Source: Rossellomorea aquimaris TF-12
GTDB lineage: Bacteria; Bacillota; Bacilli; Bacillales; Bacillaceae_B
Length of the DNA stretch: 64,000 nt
Direction: 5' to 3'
Assembly: GCF_001648555.1 (NCBI RefSeq)
Contig: NZ_LQXM01000027.1
Location: forward strand, 310,001 to 374,000
The notes beneath the pieces were generated by a model, which had not been told where the DNA came from, did no database searches, and was given only the letters and a program-made list of their open reading frames with translations. A program made the position numbers and the translations under genes. Within the stretch, counting starts at the first letter, position 1, and each line of letters opens with the position of its first letter. Below are positions 45,992-54,841 of this stretch, piece after piece.

Positions 45992-46222
45992 ATGTATCCA
46001 TTTAGACAACAAGGATCAGGCGGAATATTAATCCCCATTCCTCTTCCAGGTGGCCAAGGTCAGTATCCAGGTTACCCTGGTGGTGGTTATGGAGGCGGCG
46101 GAAGCTATGATGACCGCATCGATCGCTTAGAAAGACAATACCGACGACTAAACCGTAAAGTAGATCGCCTTGAAAGAAAAGTAGAAAGACTCGAAAGACA
46201 GCTTGGGTATTATAATAACTAG
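45992..46222 (+). CDS. Gly-rich N-terminus plus coiled coil, candidate coat protein
   Basis: 76 residues. The N-terminal half is Gly/Pro/Gln/Tyr-rich (GGQGQYPGYPGGGYGGGG); the second half is a basic heptad coiled coil (about 40-71, repeats of RLERxxxRL). No family recognised. ATG with GAGGTG 8 bp ahead, and a sigma-K-like -10 upstream. Composition is typical of spore surface proteins; that assignment is inference. Confidence 0.65.
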   Translation: MYPFRQQGSGGILIPIPLPGGQGQYPGYPGGGYGGGGSYDDRIDRLERQYRRLNRKVDRLERKVERLERQLGYYNN

Positions 46223-46449
46223 AAAAGCGAAGGTGGCTCGTTCAGAGGCGACAAGCATAAGGCATACCCGCCAGAAAGGCGTTCTGTGCCTTTTTGGTGG
46301 GTTTGACTTATGACCTCGAGCCTCTAGCCACCGGAGCTAGACAATCAGAAAAGCGAAGGTGGCTCGTTCAGAGGCGACAAGCATAAGGCATACCCGCCAG
46401 AAAGGCGTTCTGTGCCTTTTTGGTGGGTTTGACTTATGACCTCGAGCCT
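46221..46449. repeat. Perfect 103-bp tandem repeat with multibranched fold
   Basis: Positions 46221-46323 and 46347-46449 are identical. Within copy 1: GGTGGCT (46232) pairs with AGCCACC (46326), AGAGGC (46244) with GCCTCT (46320), CATAAG (46256) with CTTATG (46307), CATACCCGCC with GGTGGGTTTG, and AAAGGC with GCCTTT. Copy 2 lacks the 3' arms. It also follows directly on the stop codon of the preceding gene. Confidence 0.85.
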
Positions 46450-46475
46450 TCTCCCATTAAGTTACACAATACTGA

Positions 46476-46514
46476 GAAAAAAATAGGGGACTGACAAGAT
46501 GTCATCCCCTATTT
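46476..46514 (-). terminator. Terminator of ytgP
   Basis: AAATAGGGGA pairs with TCCCCTATTT, with inner TGACA/TGTCA, followed by T7 on the minus strand. Confidence 0.85.
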
Positions 46515-46518
46515 GCTT

Positions 46519-48138
46519 TTACCCTATTCTCAAGCGGTTACGTATTTTTGTCACTCTTTCTCCAAATAACTTGTCTGCTAACTTGCTTTTCAGACTTAAG
46601 TAAAAATAAACTAGTGCACCAACCCCACCACAAATAGCTACAAGTATGATGGATTGGAACCCGGACTCAGGATTTAAGTATTGAGCTAAAATACCATATA
46701 AAATCAGCACAACTACTGCCATAATGGCATTAAGACCAAATATGAACATGGTTCTTCTCATAATAAGTGAAAATTTATAGCGCGCATATTTCTTTATGAC
46801 ATATAAGTTAATCGCTATCGCAACAGCATAACCAATCGTTGTGGCCATGACCGCTCCTTGTGTCTCAAACAATCTAATTAACGGAATGTTTAGCACCAGC
46901 TTAATCAGTAATCCCACGAGAAGACTGAAAATCGTAAACTTTTGCTCATCAATCCCTTGAAGTATCGCTGCTGTCACAGCATATAAGGAAAATAAAATGG
47001 CAACTGGTGCATAGGCTCTTAACACAGATGTTCCTAAAGCATCACTATGATAAAACAAGGTATACGTTGGTTCTGCCAGCAATGCAATACCTATAGCAGC
47101 AGGTACAGTTAAGAACATAAGGATTTGGAACGTTTGATCTATATTCCTGCGAAGTGTTTTACGATCACCACTTGTATAAGAAGTTGTAATCAAAGGAATC
47201 AGGGTCATGGAAAACGCTGTGGCCAATGATACAGGAATAATCACAAGCTTATGAGTGTAAAAATTTAAAACGGCAAAAGCATAGTCAGATGTTTTTGCCT
47301 TCCCGATTGCGTCCATGGCTGTATTAAACGTAATGGTATCAACTAATTGAAACAAAGGATTAGCCAATCCCACAAAGATGAACGGTACGGAGTAGGCGAT
47401 AATCTCTTTGTACATAGAGCGTAATGATACGTTTGCTTCTCCTCGATCTTCTTCCAATAATTCATCGAGATGAGGCTTTCGTTTATACCAATACCAAATC
47501 AGCGCTGCTAAACTCGCCAGTCCTCCAACAAAAGCAGCAAATGTTGCCACAGCAATGGCTGTTGTCACTGTACCATCCATTAAATCCAAGACAACATAAA
47601 TTCCCCCAAGTAAAAAGGCAATCCGAACGATTTGTTCGATAACCTGTGAAACTGCTGTAGGTCCCATTGATTGATGACCTTGGAAAAAACCACGAATTAA
47701 GCTCATGAAAGGAATAATGATTAACGCAAAACTGACGGCACGAATAACTGTGGTTACTTGAGCTACTGATATCACCTGTTCATCACTTTTAATCACAATT
47801 CCAGCGAAAAGTGGAGCAAATGCATACATGATTAAAAAGGTAACAATTCCTGTAATCGTCATTAGCAGTAAACCGGATTTAAATAACCTTCTCCCTACGG
47901 CATACTCTTCAATGGCGTTATATTTTGAAACGAATTTTGATACAGCGAGGGGAACTCCCGCCGTAGCTACTGTTAAGAAAATGGTATATGGTACATACCC
48001 ATACTGATAAAGGGACGCTCCCTCTTCATGTCCCTTTAATAAATCATCAAACGGTATAACATAAAAAAGACCTAAAAACTTTGAAATAAAGGTCCCTAAC
48101 GTTAAAATAAACGTCCCTCTTATTAATTTAGATGACAT
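46519..48138 (-). CDS. ytgP: Lipid II flippase MurJ-type (YtgP)
   Basis: 539 residues of the MVF/MATE-like superfamily, about 14 membrane helices. N-terminal GTFILTLGTFISKFLGLFYV (first helix with the conserved Arg/Lys region) and basic cytoplasmic loops. B. subtilis YtgP is a MurJ that flips lipid II for wall synthesis, redundant with Amj. ATG with GAGAGGG. Leftward with ytzG; strong terminator at its end. Confidence 0.93.
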   Translation of the reverse strand: MSSKLIRGTFILTLGTFISKFLGLFYVIPFDDLLKGHEEGASLYQYGYVPYTIFLTVATAGVPLAVSKFVSKYNAIEEYAVGRRLFKSGLLLMTITGIVTFLIMYAFAPLFAGIVIKSDEQVISVAQVTTVIRAVSFALIIIPFMSLIRGFFQGHQSMGPTAVSQVIEQIVRIAFLLGGIYVVLDLMDGTVTTAIAVATFAAFVGGLASLAALIWYWYKRKPHLDELLEEDRGEANVSLRSMYKEIIAYSVPFIFVGLANPLFQLVDTITFNTAMDAIGKAKTSDYAFAVLNFYTHKLVIIPVSLATAFSMTLIPLITTSYTSGDRKTLRRNIDQTFQILMFLTVPAAIGIALLAEPTYTLFYHSDALGTSVLRAYAPVAILFSLYAVTAAILQGIDEQKFTIFSLLVGLLIKLVLNIPLIRLFETQGAVMATTIGYAVAIAINLYVIKKYARYKFSLIMRRTMFIFGLNAIMAVVVLILYGILAQYLNPESGFQSIILVAICGGVGALVYFYLSLKSKLADKLFGERVTKIRNRLRIG

Positions 48139-48412
48139 AGTATCCCTCTCTATATATAGGTAACTTTTACAGAAGAAATAATCTTCATACCTAGTAACCT
48201 TTACTATATGTGAATGAATGTATAACTTATTATTGTTTCACTCTTCCATTTACACACTATCAGTAGTTTACTACTGTATGTATCGATTGACAATTTTTTT
48301 CGAGTTGTTGTATTTAAATCTTATCCCATTTAAAATAAGGTGAAACTCTTTTTGGATTACTTTATAAAAAATCTAGTTAAAATATAGATGATAGACGAAC
48401 TCCCTAGATTAT
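48139..48412. other. Intergenic region between ytgP and ytfP
   Basis: No gene. It contains the palindrome CAGTAGTTTACTACTG (48261-48276). A plausible rightward promoter is TTGACA (48287-48292), an 18-bp spacer and TATTTA (48311-48316), probably for ytfP. Confidence 0.45.
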
Positions 48413-48426
48413 AGGGACGGACCTTC
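48413..48426. repeat. AGGGACGGACCTTC half-palindrome
   Basis: Matches one arm of the palindrome at 50685-50724. Single arm, in the ytfP leader. Confidence 0.5.
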
Positions 48427-48486
48427 AACTATGTAGACATCATAAAAATCCAATCAGAATGAAGCAAAATAAAAGTTGGTGAAGAA

Positions 48487-49746
48487 ATGTCAAAGTACGA
48501 TGTAATCGTGATTGGAGGAGGTCCTTCTGGCTTGATGGCCAGCATTGCCGCTGGAGAAAACGGCTCGAAGGTTCTTCTAGTTGATAAAGGAACAAAACTG
48601 GGACGCAAGCTCGCAATCTCAGGTGGAGGCCGTTGTAATGTAACCAATCGACTTCCAATAGACGAAATCATAAAGCACATTCCTGGAAATGGGCGTTTTC
48701 TATACAGTGCCTTTTCAGAGTTTAACAATGAAGACATCATTTCTTTTTTCGAAAATTTAGGAATTCAATTAAAAGAAGAAGACCATGGAAGAATGTTTCC
48801 CGTTTCGAACCGTGCTTTAGATGTCGTGGAAGCTCTTCTAAATCGAATGAAGGAATTAAAAGTAGAAACTCGAACGAATACAGCCGTTGAGGAAGTATTA
48901 TATGAAGATGGGAATACAGTTGGCATCTCCTTAAAAAATGGAGAGATGATTCCTGCAAAGGCTGTTGTGATTGCCGTTGGAGGAAGGTCCGTCCCTCATA
49001 CTGGATCCACTGGAGACGGGTATCCTTGGGCGAGAAAGGCCGGGCATACGATTACGGAATTGTTCCCTACGGAAGTGCCATTAACTTCTGATGAGCCTTT
49101 TATTAAGCAAAAGGAGCTTCAGGGCTTATCTTTAAGAGCCGTTGATTTAAGCGTTCTCAATCCAAAGGGAAAGAAAATCATTACACACAGAATGGATATG
49201 ATATTTACCCATCTTGGTATTTCAGGACCTGCTGTTCTTCGTTGTAGTCAATACGTGGTTAAGGCAATGAAGAAATGGAACTTGACTCATGTAACCATGC
49301 AAATCGACGCTCTTCCAGAAGAAAATGAGGAGCAGCTTTTTCAAACTTTTCATAAACAGGTCAAGGAAGATGGAAAAAAAGCAGCTAAAAATATCTTTAA
49401 AGGTTTAGTCCCTGAACGATATTTATTATTTTTACTGGAGAATGCTGACATTGATCCTGATGAAAAAGGCGACCACATTTCCAGTGAGAAAATCCGTCAA
49501 TTCTCAAATCTATTAAAACAGTTCTCCTTTCAAGTGAATGGTACATTATCCATAGACAAAGCGTTTGTTACAGGTGGGGGAGTATCCGTTAAAGAAATCG
49601 AACCTAAAACAATGGCTTCGAAAAAGATGAACGGACTTTTTTTCTGCGGGGAAGTTTTAGATATTCATGGATACACTGGTGGATACAATATAACCTCCGC
49701 ATTAGTAACTGGAAGACTTGCTGGTTTTAATGCGGCTCAAGTGTAA
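48487..49746 (+). CDS. ytfP: YtfP, NAD(P)/FAD-dependent oxidoreductase (HI0933 family)
   Basis: 419 residues. An N-terminal Rossmann FAD motif [27 protein letters not shown] (family signature), [12 protein letters not shown] in the middle, and a C-terminal FAD contact [14 protein letters not shown]. Substrate unknown. ATG with GGTGAAG. Divergent from ytgP. Confidence 0.93.
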   Translation: MSKYDVIVIGGGPSGLMASIAAGENGSKVLLVDKGTKLGRKLAISGGGRCNVTNRLPIDEIIKHIPGNGRFLYSAFSEFNNEDIISFFENLGIQLKEEDHGRMFPVSNRALDVVEALLNRMKELKVETRTNTAVEEVLYEDGNTVGISLKNGEMIPAKAVVIAVGGRSVPHTGSTGDGYPWARKAGHTITELFPTEVPLTSDEPFIKQKELQGLSLRAVDLSVLNPKGKKIITHRMDMIFTHLGISGPAVLRCSQYVVKAMKKWNLTHVTMQIDALPEENEEQLFQTFHKQVKEDGKKAAKNIFKGLVPERYLLFLLENADIDPDEKGDHISSEKIRQFSNLLKQFSFQVNGTLSIDKAFVTGGGVSVKEIEPKTMASKKMNGLFFCGEVLDIHGYTGGYNITSALVTGRLAGFNAAQV

Positions 49747-49781
49747 AAAGCAGGCTTGTCGTTTTTTAAAAAAAACACCTA

Positions 49782-49835
49782 AATAAAAAGGTTGATCTTT
49801 TCTGCCTCGGCAGTTTGAGATCAACCTTTTTATTT
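49782..49835. terminator. Bidirectional terminator between ytfP and cse60
   Basis: AATAAAAAGGTTGATC pairs with GATCAACCTTTTTATT, with an inner CTGCC/GGCAG hairpin. Confidence 0.85.
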
Positions 49836-50012
49836 ACGGTAGATGACCATAGCTGAAAAACAGTAAATCTGTTCTTCTAATTCTTCCGACATGGCAGCTA
49901 CATGATATTTAATATCTACAATTTTCTTCTCATCCACCTTACTCAAGAAATGATTCATATCTTTCTCTAAGTCTTTTTCATGCTCATAATCAAATACCCT
50001 CACTTGAATCAT
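49830..50012 (-). CDS. cse60: Sporulation protein Cse60
   Basis: 60 residues, matching B. subtilis Cse60 (MIQVRVF at the start, YCFSAMVIYR at the end), which is expressed under sigma-E in the mother cell. Function unknown. The ATG at 50012 follows AGGAG by 8 bp; an in-frame GTG at 50021 overlaps that site. Confidence 0.88.
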   Translation of the reverse strand: MIQVRVFDYEHEKDLEKDMNHFLSKVDEKKIVDIKYHVAAMSEELEEQIYCFSAMVIYRK

Positions 50013-50154
50013 CCGTCTCACTCCTGCTTTTAAAGTATTACTATTATTGTCAGATTACTTAATTTTCAAACTATTTATTTTGACAATATCATATAACAGA
50101 AGGTGAAGATGTATTTGGGAAGAGTGTCGTTCTATGTCGAATAACAATTGATCC

Positions 50155-50237
50155 GCTGATATAATTTTTATTTCCCTAATAAATTTAATAATTCAGTTGA
50201 TAATTCAACCGAATTAGCTGATATAAAGAAATACGTT
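50155..50237. repeat. 20-21 bp periodic array of GCTGATATAA motifs
   Basis: Units begin GCTGATATAA (50155), CCTAATAAAT (50175), GTTGATAATT (50196) and GCTGATATAA (50217); a weaker unit may start at 50135. Spacing is 20, 21 and 21 bp. The array is AT-rich and lies between cse60 and ytwF. Confidence 0.5.
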
Positions 50238-50250
50238 TTCTGGCACAAAA

Positions 50251-50284
50251 GGAAAGACTCATTCCATCAGAATGGAATGAGTCT
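50251..50284 (-). terminator. Terminator of ytwF
   Basis: AGACTCATTCCA pairs with TGGAATGAGTCT around CAGAA-type loop; the T tract on the minus strand is interrupted. Confidence 0.65.
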
Positions 50285-50294
50285 ATAAATGACA

Positions 50295-50609
50295 TTATTT
50301 CTTTGGAGCAGTATCTCCAGACCAATTTAACATGCCGCCTTCCATGTTCACAACCTTGTAGCCTTGTTCGTGCATGTAGTGGGCAACATTTCCGCTACGG
50401 TTTCCAGAGCGGCAAATAAAAATATATTCTTTATTTTTATCAAATTGATCTAATGATTCGGGAATATCTCCCATTTTAATATGTTTTGCTCCTGGAATCA
50501 TTCCACCTTCAACCTCTTCATCTTCGCGTACATCTACTAATAATAAATCTTCACCATTTTTTAACTTAGACTCTAATTCATCTGTTGTAATTGTTTTGAA
50601 CGAATCCAT
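50295..50609 (-). CDS. ytwF: Rhodanese-like domain protein YtwF
   Basis: Single-domain sulfurtransferase-like protein, 104 residues. The active-site loop FICRSGNRSGNVA holds the catalytic Cys; LLLVDVREDEEVEGGMIPGA is the CH2A-type N-terminal motif. The ATG at 50609 (MDSFKTI) is 9 bp after AAAGG. Monocistronic, downstream of leuS on the same strand. Confidence 0.9.
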   Translation of the reverse strand: MDSFKTITTDELESKLKNGEDLLLVDVREDEEVEGGMIPGAKHIKMGDIPESLDQFDKNKEYIFICRSGNRSGNVAHYMHEQGYKVVNMEGGMLNWSGDTAPKK

Positions 50610-50684
50610 CTTTATCATCCTTTCACTATTTCATCAGATTGATTATATCAAAGGAAATCCCATAAGCAAAAAAATTAAACCTCA

Positions 50685-50724
50685 AAGAGGGACGGACCTT
50701 CAAATTTGAAGGTCCGTCCCTCTT
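50685..50724. repeat. Perfect 40-bp GAGGGACGGACC palindrome, leuS terminator
   Basis: AAGAGGGACGGACCTTCAAA and its exact reverse complement abut at 50704/50705. It lies just after the leuS stop and is flanked by A/T tracts, so it may act as a terminator. The arm recurs at 34567, 48413 and 62434. Confidence 0.8.
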
Positions 50725-50731
50725 ACTTTTC

Positions 50732-53146
50732 TTAGTTTGCTACGATGTTGACTAGTTTGCCAGGTACGGCGATGACTTTGCGGATAGTTTTGCCTTCAAT
50801 TTGGCTTTTGATTTCATCGTTTTCCATGGCTGTTTTTTCAAGATCCTCTTTGTTCATATCACGAGGAATCATCACTTTCGCTTTCACTTTTCCGTTCACT
50901 TGAAGAACGATTTCGACTTCGTTGTCTACAAGCTTCGATTCATCTAATGTTGGCCACGCTTCATAAGAAAGTGTATTTTCGTGACCAAGCTTACTCCATA
51001 GCTCTTCTGTCATATGTGGAGCAATCGGAGCCAGAAGCTTAATAAAACCTTCCACGTATTCCTTTGGAAGCGTGTCAGCTTTGTAAGCATCATTGATAAA
51101 TACCATTAGCTGAGAAATACCTGTATTAAAGCGAAGACCCTCATAGTCTTCAGTCACTTTTTTAACGGTTTGGTTATACGTTTTGTCCAGGTCGCTGTTC
51201 GGTGCATCTGTCACTTTAGAGGAAAGTGTACCATCCTCCTCAACAAGCAGGCGCCATACACGGTCAAGGAAACGACGCGCTCCATCTAAGCCGTTTGTAC
51301 TCCAGGCAATGGAAGCTTCCAGTGGACCCATGAACATTTCATATAAACGAAGGGTATCTGCCCCGTGAGATTCAACAACCTCGTCAGGATTGACAACATT
51401 CCCCTTTGATTTACTCATTTTTTCATTATTTTCCCCTAAGATCATTCCTTGGTTGAATAGCTTTTGGAACGGCTCTTTCGTAGGAACTACACCGATATCA
51501 TAAAGGAACTTATGCCAGAAACGAGCATATAGCAAATGAAGGACCGCATGCTCTGCTCCTCCGATATACGTATCGACCGGCAACCAATTTTCCATTTTCT
51601 TCGCATCAGCCAGGGCTTCTTCGTTATGTGGATCGATATAACGAATGTAGTACCAGCAGCTTCCTGCCCATTGTGGCATTGTGTTTGTTTCACGACGGCC
51701 TTTTTTACCTGTTTCAGGGTCTTCTACGTTCACCCATTCACTAATGTTCGCAAGTGGAGATTCACCTGTTCCGGACGGTTTGATTTCAGTCGTCTTCGGA
51801 AGAACAAGTGGTAGTTCACTTTCAGGAACAGTCGTTGTCGTACCGTCTTCCCAATGGATAACTGGAATCGGCTCTCCCCAATAACGTTGACGGCTGAATA
51901 ACCAGTCACGAAGACGATACGTTACTTTCTTCGTTCCGATGTTTTTCTCTTCCAACCATGAAATCGCTTTGGCAATCGCTTCTTCCTTCCCAAGCCCGTC
52001 AAGGAAACCTGAATTCACATGATCTCCGTCACCTGTATAGGCTTCCTTCTCAACATCTCCTCCAGAGACGACCTCCAAGATTGGAAGATCGAATTCTTTC
52101 GCAAACTCATAATCTCTTTCGTCATGGGCAGGAACAGCCATGATAGCTCCGGAACCGTAGCTCATTAAAACGTAATCTGCAATCCAAATCGGCATTTTAT
52201 TTCCATTAGCTGGATTGATAGCATAAGCACCTGTGAATACACCCGTTTTCTCTTTCGCAAGATCTGTACGTTCAAGATCGCTTTTCGACTTGATTTTGTC
52301 GATGTACTCAATCACTTTCGAACTTTGTTCGTCCGTTGTGATTTTCGCGACAAACGGATGCTCAGGGGCAAGAACAGCATAAGTTGCACCAAAGATCGTA
52401 TCAGGACGGGTCGTGAAGACATCGAATGATTTATCATGACCATCGATGGCAAAATTTACTTCTGCTCCTTCAGAGCGACCGATCCAGTTTCGCTGCATGT
52501 CTTTGATGCTTTCCGGCCAGTCAACGTCTTCAAGGTCTTCTACCAAGCGGTCGGCATAGGCTGTGATCTTCAGCATCCACTGCTTCATCGGACGGCGCTC
52601 GACGGGATGACCGCCACGCTCGCTCTTACCGTCAATGACTTCTTCATTGGCAAGGACCGTTCCAAGGGCCGGACACCAGTTCACGGCAACCTCATCCACA
52701 TAAGCCAATCCTTTTTCATAAAGCTTCGTGAAGATCCATTGCGTCCATTTATAGTAACCCGGATCTGTCGTATTGACTTCACGGTCCCAATCATAAGAAA
52801 AACCGAGTGATTTAATTTGACGACGGAACGTATCAATATTTTTTTTCGTGAATTCTGCCGGATCATTCCCAGTATCTAGAGCATATTGCTCAGCAGGTAA
52901 TCCGAATGCATCCCATCCCATTGGGTGCAAAACATTATACCCTTGCATACGCTTCATGCGGGAAAGAATATCCGTCGCTGTGAAACCTTCCGGGTGACCT
53001 ACGTGCAAACCTGCACCTGATGGATACGGAAACATGTCTAAAGCGTAAAAATTTGATTTCCCTTTGTCTTCAGTTGCTTTAAATGTTTTGTTTTCTTCCC
53101 AATACTGTTGCCATTTTGTCTCAACACTTTTATGATCAAAACTCAT
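50732..53146 (-). CDS. leuS: Leucyl-tRNA synthetase
   Basis: Class I synthetase charging tRNA-Leu, 804 residues as in B. subtilis. [15 protein letters not shown] (HIGH-type motif, about 42-56), CP1 editing domain with [11 protein letters not shown] and [15 protein letters not shown] loop in the second half, and a C-terminal anticodon-binding domain. The ATG at 53146 follows AAGGAGG by 8 bp; the open frame continues into the T-box terminator but is not translated. Controlled by the T-box at 53174-53428. Confidence 0.97.
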   Translation of the reverse strand: MSFDHKSVETKWQQYWEENKTFKATEDKGKSNFYALDMFPYPSGAGLHVGHPEGFTATDILSRMKRMQGYNVLHPMGWDAFGLPAEQYALDTGNDPAEFTKKNIDTFRRQIKSLGFSYDWDREVNTTDPGYYKWTQWIFTKLYEKGLAYVDEVAVNWCPALGTVLANEEVIDGKSERGGHPVERRPMKQWMLKITAYADRLVEDLEDVDWPESIKDMQRNWIGRSEGAEVNFAIDGHDKSFDVFTTRPDTIFGATYAVLAPEHPFVAKITTDEQSSKVIEYIDKIKSKSDLERTDLAKEKTGVFTGAYAINPANGNKMPIWIADYVLMSYGSGAIMAVPAHDERDYEFAKEFDLPILEVVSGGDVEKEAYTGDGDHVNSGFLDGLGKEEAIAKAISWLEEKNIGTKKVTYRLRDWLFSRQRYWGEPIPVIHWEDGTTTTVPESELPLVLPKTTEIKPSGTGESPLANISEWVNVEDPETGKKGRRETNTMPQWAGSCWYYIRYIDPHNEEALADAKKMENWLPVDTYIGGAEHAVLHLLYARFWHKFLYDIGVVPTKEPFQKLFNQGMILGENNEKMSKSKGNVVNPDEVVESHGADTLRLYEMFMGPLEASIAWSTNGLDGARRFLDRVWRLLVEEDGTLSSKVTDAPNSDLDKTYNQTVKKVTEDYEGLRFNTGISQLMVFINDAYKADTLPKEYVEGFIKLLAPIAPHMTEELWSKLGHENTLSYEAWPTLDESKLVDNEVEIVLQVNGKVKAKVMIPRDMNKEDLEKTAMENDEIKSQIEGKTIRKVIAVPGKLVNIVAN

Positions 53147-53173
53147 ATTGAGATCCTCCTTTAAATGTAAATA

Positions 53174-53428
53174 AAATAAAAAAACTCTCATCCCAAATAA
53201 AATATTTGGGACGAGAGTTTGTATGAACATTCTCCCGCGGTACCACCCACATTAGTGTACGCGCACTCAGCTTCATTCATCCTTAACGCGGAAAACGGCA
53301 AGTCTTACTAGGGTTCACACTTGCAACTCAGCAGGCGAGTTCATGATGCTTCTGGTTGACTTCCACCACCCGTCAACTCTCTAAAACAGAAACCATACAT
53401 TACTACTCCTGATCAACGTTTACTTCTA
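53174..53428 (-). promoter_or_regulatory. T-box leader of leuS
   Basis: On the minus strand the T-box TGGGTGGTACCGCGG lies at 53235-53249, followed by a perfect terminator with arms CTCTC.TCCCAAATA and ATTTGGGA.GAGAG (53178-53220). Upstream is a stem I region with GGGTGGTGGAAGTCAACC. A CTC triplet at 53337-53339 (GAACTCGCC) is the likely leucine specifier. Uncharged tRNA-Leu would favour read-through. Confidence 0.9.
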
Positions 53429-53435
53429 TATAAAC

Positions 53436-53441
53436 ATTATA
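53436..53441 (-). promoter_or_regulatory. leuS leader promoter -10
   Basis: Minus strand TATAAT, preceded 17 bp upstream by a weak TTTTCA. Transcription would begin near 53428. Confidence 0.5.
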
Positions 53442-53600
53442 TGTATTCACTATTTTAGTGAAAAATATTCAGAAGCGCAAGCCTATTGTTGATTTATTGG
53501 TGAATTTGTTACTTTTTCAGCTTACTTGTTGAGCAATTGGCTCATTTATCAAGAGATATTTCCTTTTAGCTCAAAACCAAAGCAGATATATTGTTATTAT

Positions 53601-53852
53601 GAGGTCTTTTCGCAAGTGCTGGATTGTGGGGGGACTACTCCGCTTCCGGGGTTTCGGCACGTCAGTACTTTCGCAGGAGTCTAGGCAGTTTCCACCATCT
53701 AAAAGAGTTTTCGTGACAGAGCTTTATTTTGACAAAGAACATAGGAAAGAAAAATTGTTCTCTATACGTGTAAGGAATTCTTAGAAAATTGATTGGAGCG
53801 GAAATCAACCACTACACTCTTTTTAAAGCAACAAAGTTTACGAAAAGAGACT
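53601..53852 (+). repeat. GC-rich Bacillaceae intergenic element, copy B
   Basis: It shares with copy A, in order: TTTTCGCAA, a core with ACTCCGCTT and CGCAGGAGTCTA.GCAGTT, GTGACAGAGCTT..TTTTGACAAA, and ATCAACCACTAC..AACAAAGTTTACGAAA. Here the last part also has TTGATTGGAGCGGAAATCAA. No gene is credible in it. Confidence 0.7.
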
Positions 53853-54002
53853 TTTATAAAAAAGGGGTTTAACTAACTCCTTAGGTTAATTTTGGTTAAC
53901 TGTTTTTGAAGAAAACAAAACCAAATCAGATCTATATTATGGAAGTAGCTAACTATTTATGAAGGAAGCCATAAAATACGTTGGTTTAAACGTATCAAGA
54001 GA

Positions 54003-54041
54003 AAAAAGGAAACGACTGTTAAACCGGTCATTTCCTTTTTA
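54003..54041 (-). terminator. Terminator of the 3-hydroxybutyrate operon
   Basis: AAAGGAAACGAC pairs imperfectly with GTCATTTCCTTT and is followed by A/T-rich sequence on the minus strand. Confidence 0.7.
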
Positions 54042-54049
54042 CAAAAATA

Positions 54050-54826
54050 TTATTGAATCGTGTACCCTCCGTCTAGAACCACAGCTTGACCTGTGATGCC
54101 TTTCGCAGCATCACTGCACAAGAACATTGTATAATCGGCTATTTCCTTCACCTCAAGTAAACGTTTTTGAGGAACTAGGGGAAAAATGACTTCTTCGATT
54201 ACTTTCTCAAAAGGCACATTACGTGTTTTGGCTAAATCAGCCAGCTGATTTCGAACAAGTGGGGTATCCACATATCCTGGACACACTGCATTAACGGTAA
54301 TTCCGTGTTCAGCCGTTTCAAGTGCAGCTACTTTGGTTAACCCAATAACACCATGCTTTGCTGAGTTATAGGCTGCTTTCCCTGAAAATCCTACCAGTCC
54401 GTTAATCGAAGCCATATTAATAATTCTTCCAAAGCCTTGCTCCTTCATAATCGGTAGAGCATGTTTAATGGCCATAAATGGAGCTGTTAACATGACTTTA
54501 ATGAGGAGCTCGAATTTCTCTGTTGGGAACTCTTCGATGTGAGAAACATGCTGAAGTCCAGCATTATTGATTAACACATCAAGTCTTCCATATTCTTTCA
54601 CAGTCTGTGTAATGGCTTCCTTTAATGCTGTTTCTTTCGTTACATCACACGGAATTCCAATTGCTTCATATCCTTGTTTTCTAAGTGTCAATGAAGCCTC
54701 TTGAACAGCCTCTGCCTGCAAATCTGTTAATACAACTTTTGCACCGCTTGCAGCAAATTCCTTCCCAATTTCAAATCCAATTCCTTGAGCTGCCCCCGTT
54801 ACAATTACTACTTTGTTTTCAACCAT
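54050..54826 (-). CDS. bdh: 3-hydroxybutyrate dehydrogenase (SDR family)
   Basis: NAD-dependent oxidation of D-3-hydroxybutyrate to acetoacetate. 258 residues of the classical short-chain dehydrogenases: TGAAQGIGFEIG (TGxxxGxG), NNAGLQHV, catalytic Ser in INMASINGLVGF, YNSAKHG (YxxxK) and PGYVDTPLV. ATG with AAAGGAG. 15 bp downstream of the GntP-type permease and clearly in one operon, which supports the substrate call. Confidence 0.9.
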   Translation of the reverse strand: MVENKVVIVTGAAQGIGFEIGKEFAASGAKVVLTDLQAEAVQEASLTLRKQGYEAIGIPCDVTKETALKEAITQTVKEYGRLDVLINNAGLQHVSHIEEFPTEKFELLIKVMLTAPFMAIKHALPIMKEQGFGRIINMASINGLVGFSGKAAYNSAKHGVIGLTKVAALETAEHGITVNAVCPGYVDTPLVRNQLADLAKTRNVPFEKVIEEVIFPLVPQKRLLEVKEIADYTMFLCSDAAKGITGQAVVLDGGYTIQ

Positions 54827-54841
54827 CTTGAAACTCCTTTC

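Noticed and set aside
48984-48997. AAGGTCCGTCCCTC inside ytfP, identical to the palindrome arm
   Set aside because: It encodes the conserved Gly-Gly-Arg-Ser-Val-Pro-His stretch of the HI0933 family, so I treat it as coincidence, with no paired arm nearby.
53147-53230. N-terminal extension of leuS to 53230
   Set aside because: The extension reads through the T-box terminator and upstream of a strong ribosome site; 53146 gives the standard 804-residue protein.
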